NCBI GenBank assembly: GCA_963921425.1
Contig: OY992835.1
Location: 21,390,001-21,454,000, forward strand
Source: Dryas octopetala
Lineage: Eukaryota > Streptophyta > Magnoliopsida > Rosales > Rosaceae
Direction: 5' to 3'
Length of the DNA: 64,000 bases
In this document: in pieces, positions 62,101-64,000 of the stretch
Numbering within the stretch: the stretch's first letter is position 1
Layout of the letters: every line of letters begins with the position of its first letter
The notes under the pieces: model-generated
Told to the model about the DNA's origin: nothing
Databases searched by the model: none
Seen by the model: the letters and a program-made list of their open reading frames with translations, nothing else
Program-made: the position numbers and the translations under genes

Positions 62101-64000
62101 GCAAATATCAGACTAGAAAGGGTTTTCAGTTCACATAGTGCTCCTACAAATTTAGTAATGGCATGTTAGGACCGAATTGTGCATTTACTGAAACGCTTGT
62201 GATTAATTGTGTTCATTCTTTTTCAAATGTACTATTGACAGATATACTCAGAGAGAGATAGGATCACAAATAACCCTAAATCTATCATGCCAGCAGCATT
62301 TGTTTCCTTCAAAACTCGATGGGGAGCCGCTGTTTGTGCACAAACTCAACAATCCAGAAATCCAACTATATGGTTGACTGAGTGGGCTCCAGAACCCCGG
62401 GATGTTTTTTGGGATAGCCTGGCAATACCATATGTTTCACTGACAATTAGGAGGCTTATAATTGCTGTTGCCTTCTTCTTCCTCACCTTCTTTTTCATGA
62501 TACCCATTGCATTTGTACAGTCTCTTGCAAACATTGAGGGTATTGAGAAAGCTGTCCCCTTCCTAAAGCCCATTATTGAAGTGTGAGTACTTTCTTCCTA
62601 TATATCTTCATTTGCATTAATGTATCTGATTGACTTTTCCCAAGCTGGATGCCAACACTTAATTATTTTATATTTTACTAATGGCATCCCATTTTTCATG
62701 CAGGAAATTCATAAAATCATTTATCCAAGGTTTCCTCCCTGGAATTGCATTGAAGATTTTTCTTATATTTCTTCCTTCTATTTTGATGATAATGTCCAAA
62801 TTTGAAGGCTTTAGCAGCATATCATTTCTAGAGAGGAGATCTGCTACTAGATATTATATTTTCCAATTTGTTAACGTATTTCTTGGGAGCATAATCACTG
62901 GAACTGCGTTTCAGCAACTAGATAAATTCATCCACCAATCTGCTAATGAGTACGTCCTTGTATTTGCACCTTAACTTATACTTGCTTCAAAATCTTAGGT
63001 TTTGTGAAGGCTTATTTGTTTGGGTTACTGTTATCTGTAATATGTGAAGGGCTTCATGCATCATTAGTTTCATACATTTACATTATGCGAGATTGTGAAA
63101 AATGCAAATCAATTAATTGTCATGAACTATTGAACAGCTTATTCAGAAAGTCATTTCTTGCTTCCATTGAGTTAAATTGCGTCTCTAAATTTTATACGAT
63201 GCTGTACAACTTGTGACTCATCTCTTTTGTGCATAATTTATACAAGCTTAATAGGTCTGCAATGAATATAAGCTTCATCTGCTCTGTATGTGATGTCAAG
63301 TGCTGCTTTCATGTGAAAAGTTTTGACATAATATTCATTGGCTATTTCTGCAGTATCCCGAAGACAATTGGTGTTTCAATTCCAATGAAGGCAACCTTCT
63401 TTATAACCTATATAATGGTTGATGGGTGGGCTGGAGTTGCTGGGGAGATTCTAAGGTTGAAACCATTGATTATGTATCACTTGAAAAACTTCTTCTTGGT
63501 GAAGACTGAAAAGGATAGGGAAGAGGCGATGGATCCAGGAACCCTTGGTTTCAACACTGGTGAACCTCAAATACAACTCTATTTCTTACTTGGCCTTGTT
63601 TATGCTGTGGTGTCCCCAATCCTACTTCCTTTCATTATAGTATTCTTTGGCTTGGCCTATGTTGTTTATCGTCATCAGGTAAAACGTTGCATTTCCCCAA
63701 GAGATGGGTTTTGTTATTTATTGGTTAAATAGTAATATTCATGTATGCATTCTGACTGAGTACTTCCGCTAATGAAGTTTGGTTCCATGAAATCCAGATT
63801 ATAAATGTCTATAATCAAGAGTATGAGAGTGCTGCGGCATTCTGGCCTGATGTCCATGGGCGCATCATAACAGCACTAATCGTCTCGCAACTGCTACTGA
63901 TGGGGTTGTTAAGTACAAAAGGAGCTGCTCAGTCAACTCCATTGCTCATCACACTCCCAGTGTTGACCATATGGTTCCATAGATTTTGCAAAGGCCGTTA
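59186..64000 (+). CDS. OSCA1: OSCA1/CSC1-type hyperosmolality-gated calcium channel (3' end missing)
   Basis: Ten exons lie in the window: 59186-59499, 60120-60266, 60714-60849, 61094-61195, 61575-61694, 61834-61914, 62242-62582, 62704-62949, 63354-63678 and 63798 to the window end, giving about 671 of roughly 770 residues. The N-terminal helix is at about 5-27 (INILTAFAFFVAFAILRLQP). Then come YFPKWYLKG, two more helices, the cytosolic RRM-like loop (VLVRNVPPDPDETVSQLVEH), ALSO-like text TEWAPEPRDVFWDSLAIPYV, and the DUF221 pore region (FFFLTFFFMIPIAFVQSL; IPMKATFFITYIMVDGWAG). Role: mechanosensitive, osmosensing cation channel of the plasma membrane, related to TMEM16/TMC. It is cut by the window edge inside WFHRFCKGR; nothing else is missing. 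Confidence 0.95.

Noticed and set aside
1-64000. tRNA, rRNA or CRISPR features
   Set aside because: No B-box-like GGTTCGANTCC arm with matching cloverleaf, no rRNA text and no regularly spaced repeats were seen by eye; a tRNAscan run would settle the tRNA question.

Overview
This is plant nuclear DNA. The genes are split by AT-rich GT-AG introns, intergenic DNA is AT-rich with many simple repeats, and the proteins are plant-specific (KNOX homeobox, LysM receptor kinase, CLE peptide, OSCA channel). Protein similarity points to a eudicot; a woody rosid, perhaps Rosaceae, is my guess only. I find twelve protein-coding genes. Exon structures were built by hand from splice signals and reading phase, and every coding sum divides by three.

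Left part (1-21.5 kb, all on +): the last exons of a pyrophosphate-dependent phosphofructokinase subunit; a small organelle-type RRM protein; PUX5 (UBA-SEP-UBX adaptor of CDC48); a class I KNOX gene of the SHOOT MERISTEMLESS type; EBS (BAH-PHD histone reader); and a PP2A B' (B56) regulatory subunit.

Middle (22-41 kb): a plastid cupin gene (-) diverges from an 18-exon lycopene-cyclase-like FAD oxidoreductase (+). The oxidoreductase runs tail to tail with a single-membrane-span protein of unknown function (-). A repeat-rich, gene-poor stretch follows, holding only a CLE peptide gene (-). It also carries a TRIM-like relic, a poly(A) retroposon with a 17-bp target duplication, and a 1,026-bp foldback element with an 8-bp target duplication.

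Right part (41-64 kb, all on +): a CERK1-type LysM receptor kinase whose frame appears to need a 5-nt microexon; a non-autonomous Mutator-like element with a 9-bp target duplication; an RNase III-like gene (RTL1 type) with a hydrophobic C-terminal tail; a UFD1-domain zinc-finger protein; and an OSCA1-type channel cut by the window end.

From memory, homologues of these genes are close neighbours in several places in Arabidopsis. Examples are PUX5 / PP2A B'gamma / RTL1 / UFD1-like / OSCA on chromosome 4 and OSCA1.5 / CERK1 / B'zeta on chromosome 3. The window therefore looks like a little-fractionated copy of an ancestral eudicot block, not a single-pathway cluster. I see no CRISPR array, rRNA or convincing tRNA. 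The most unusual items are the predicted microexon, the inverted duplication in the RRM gene's 5' region, the three mobile insertions with readable target duplications, and two unexplained hairpins.
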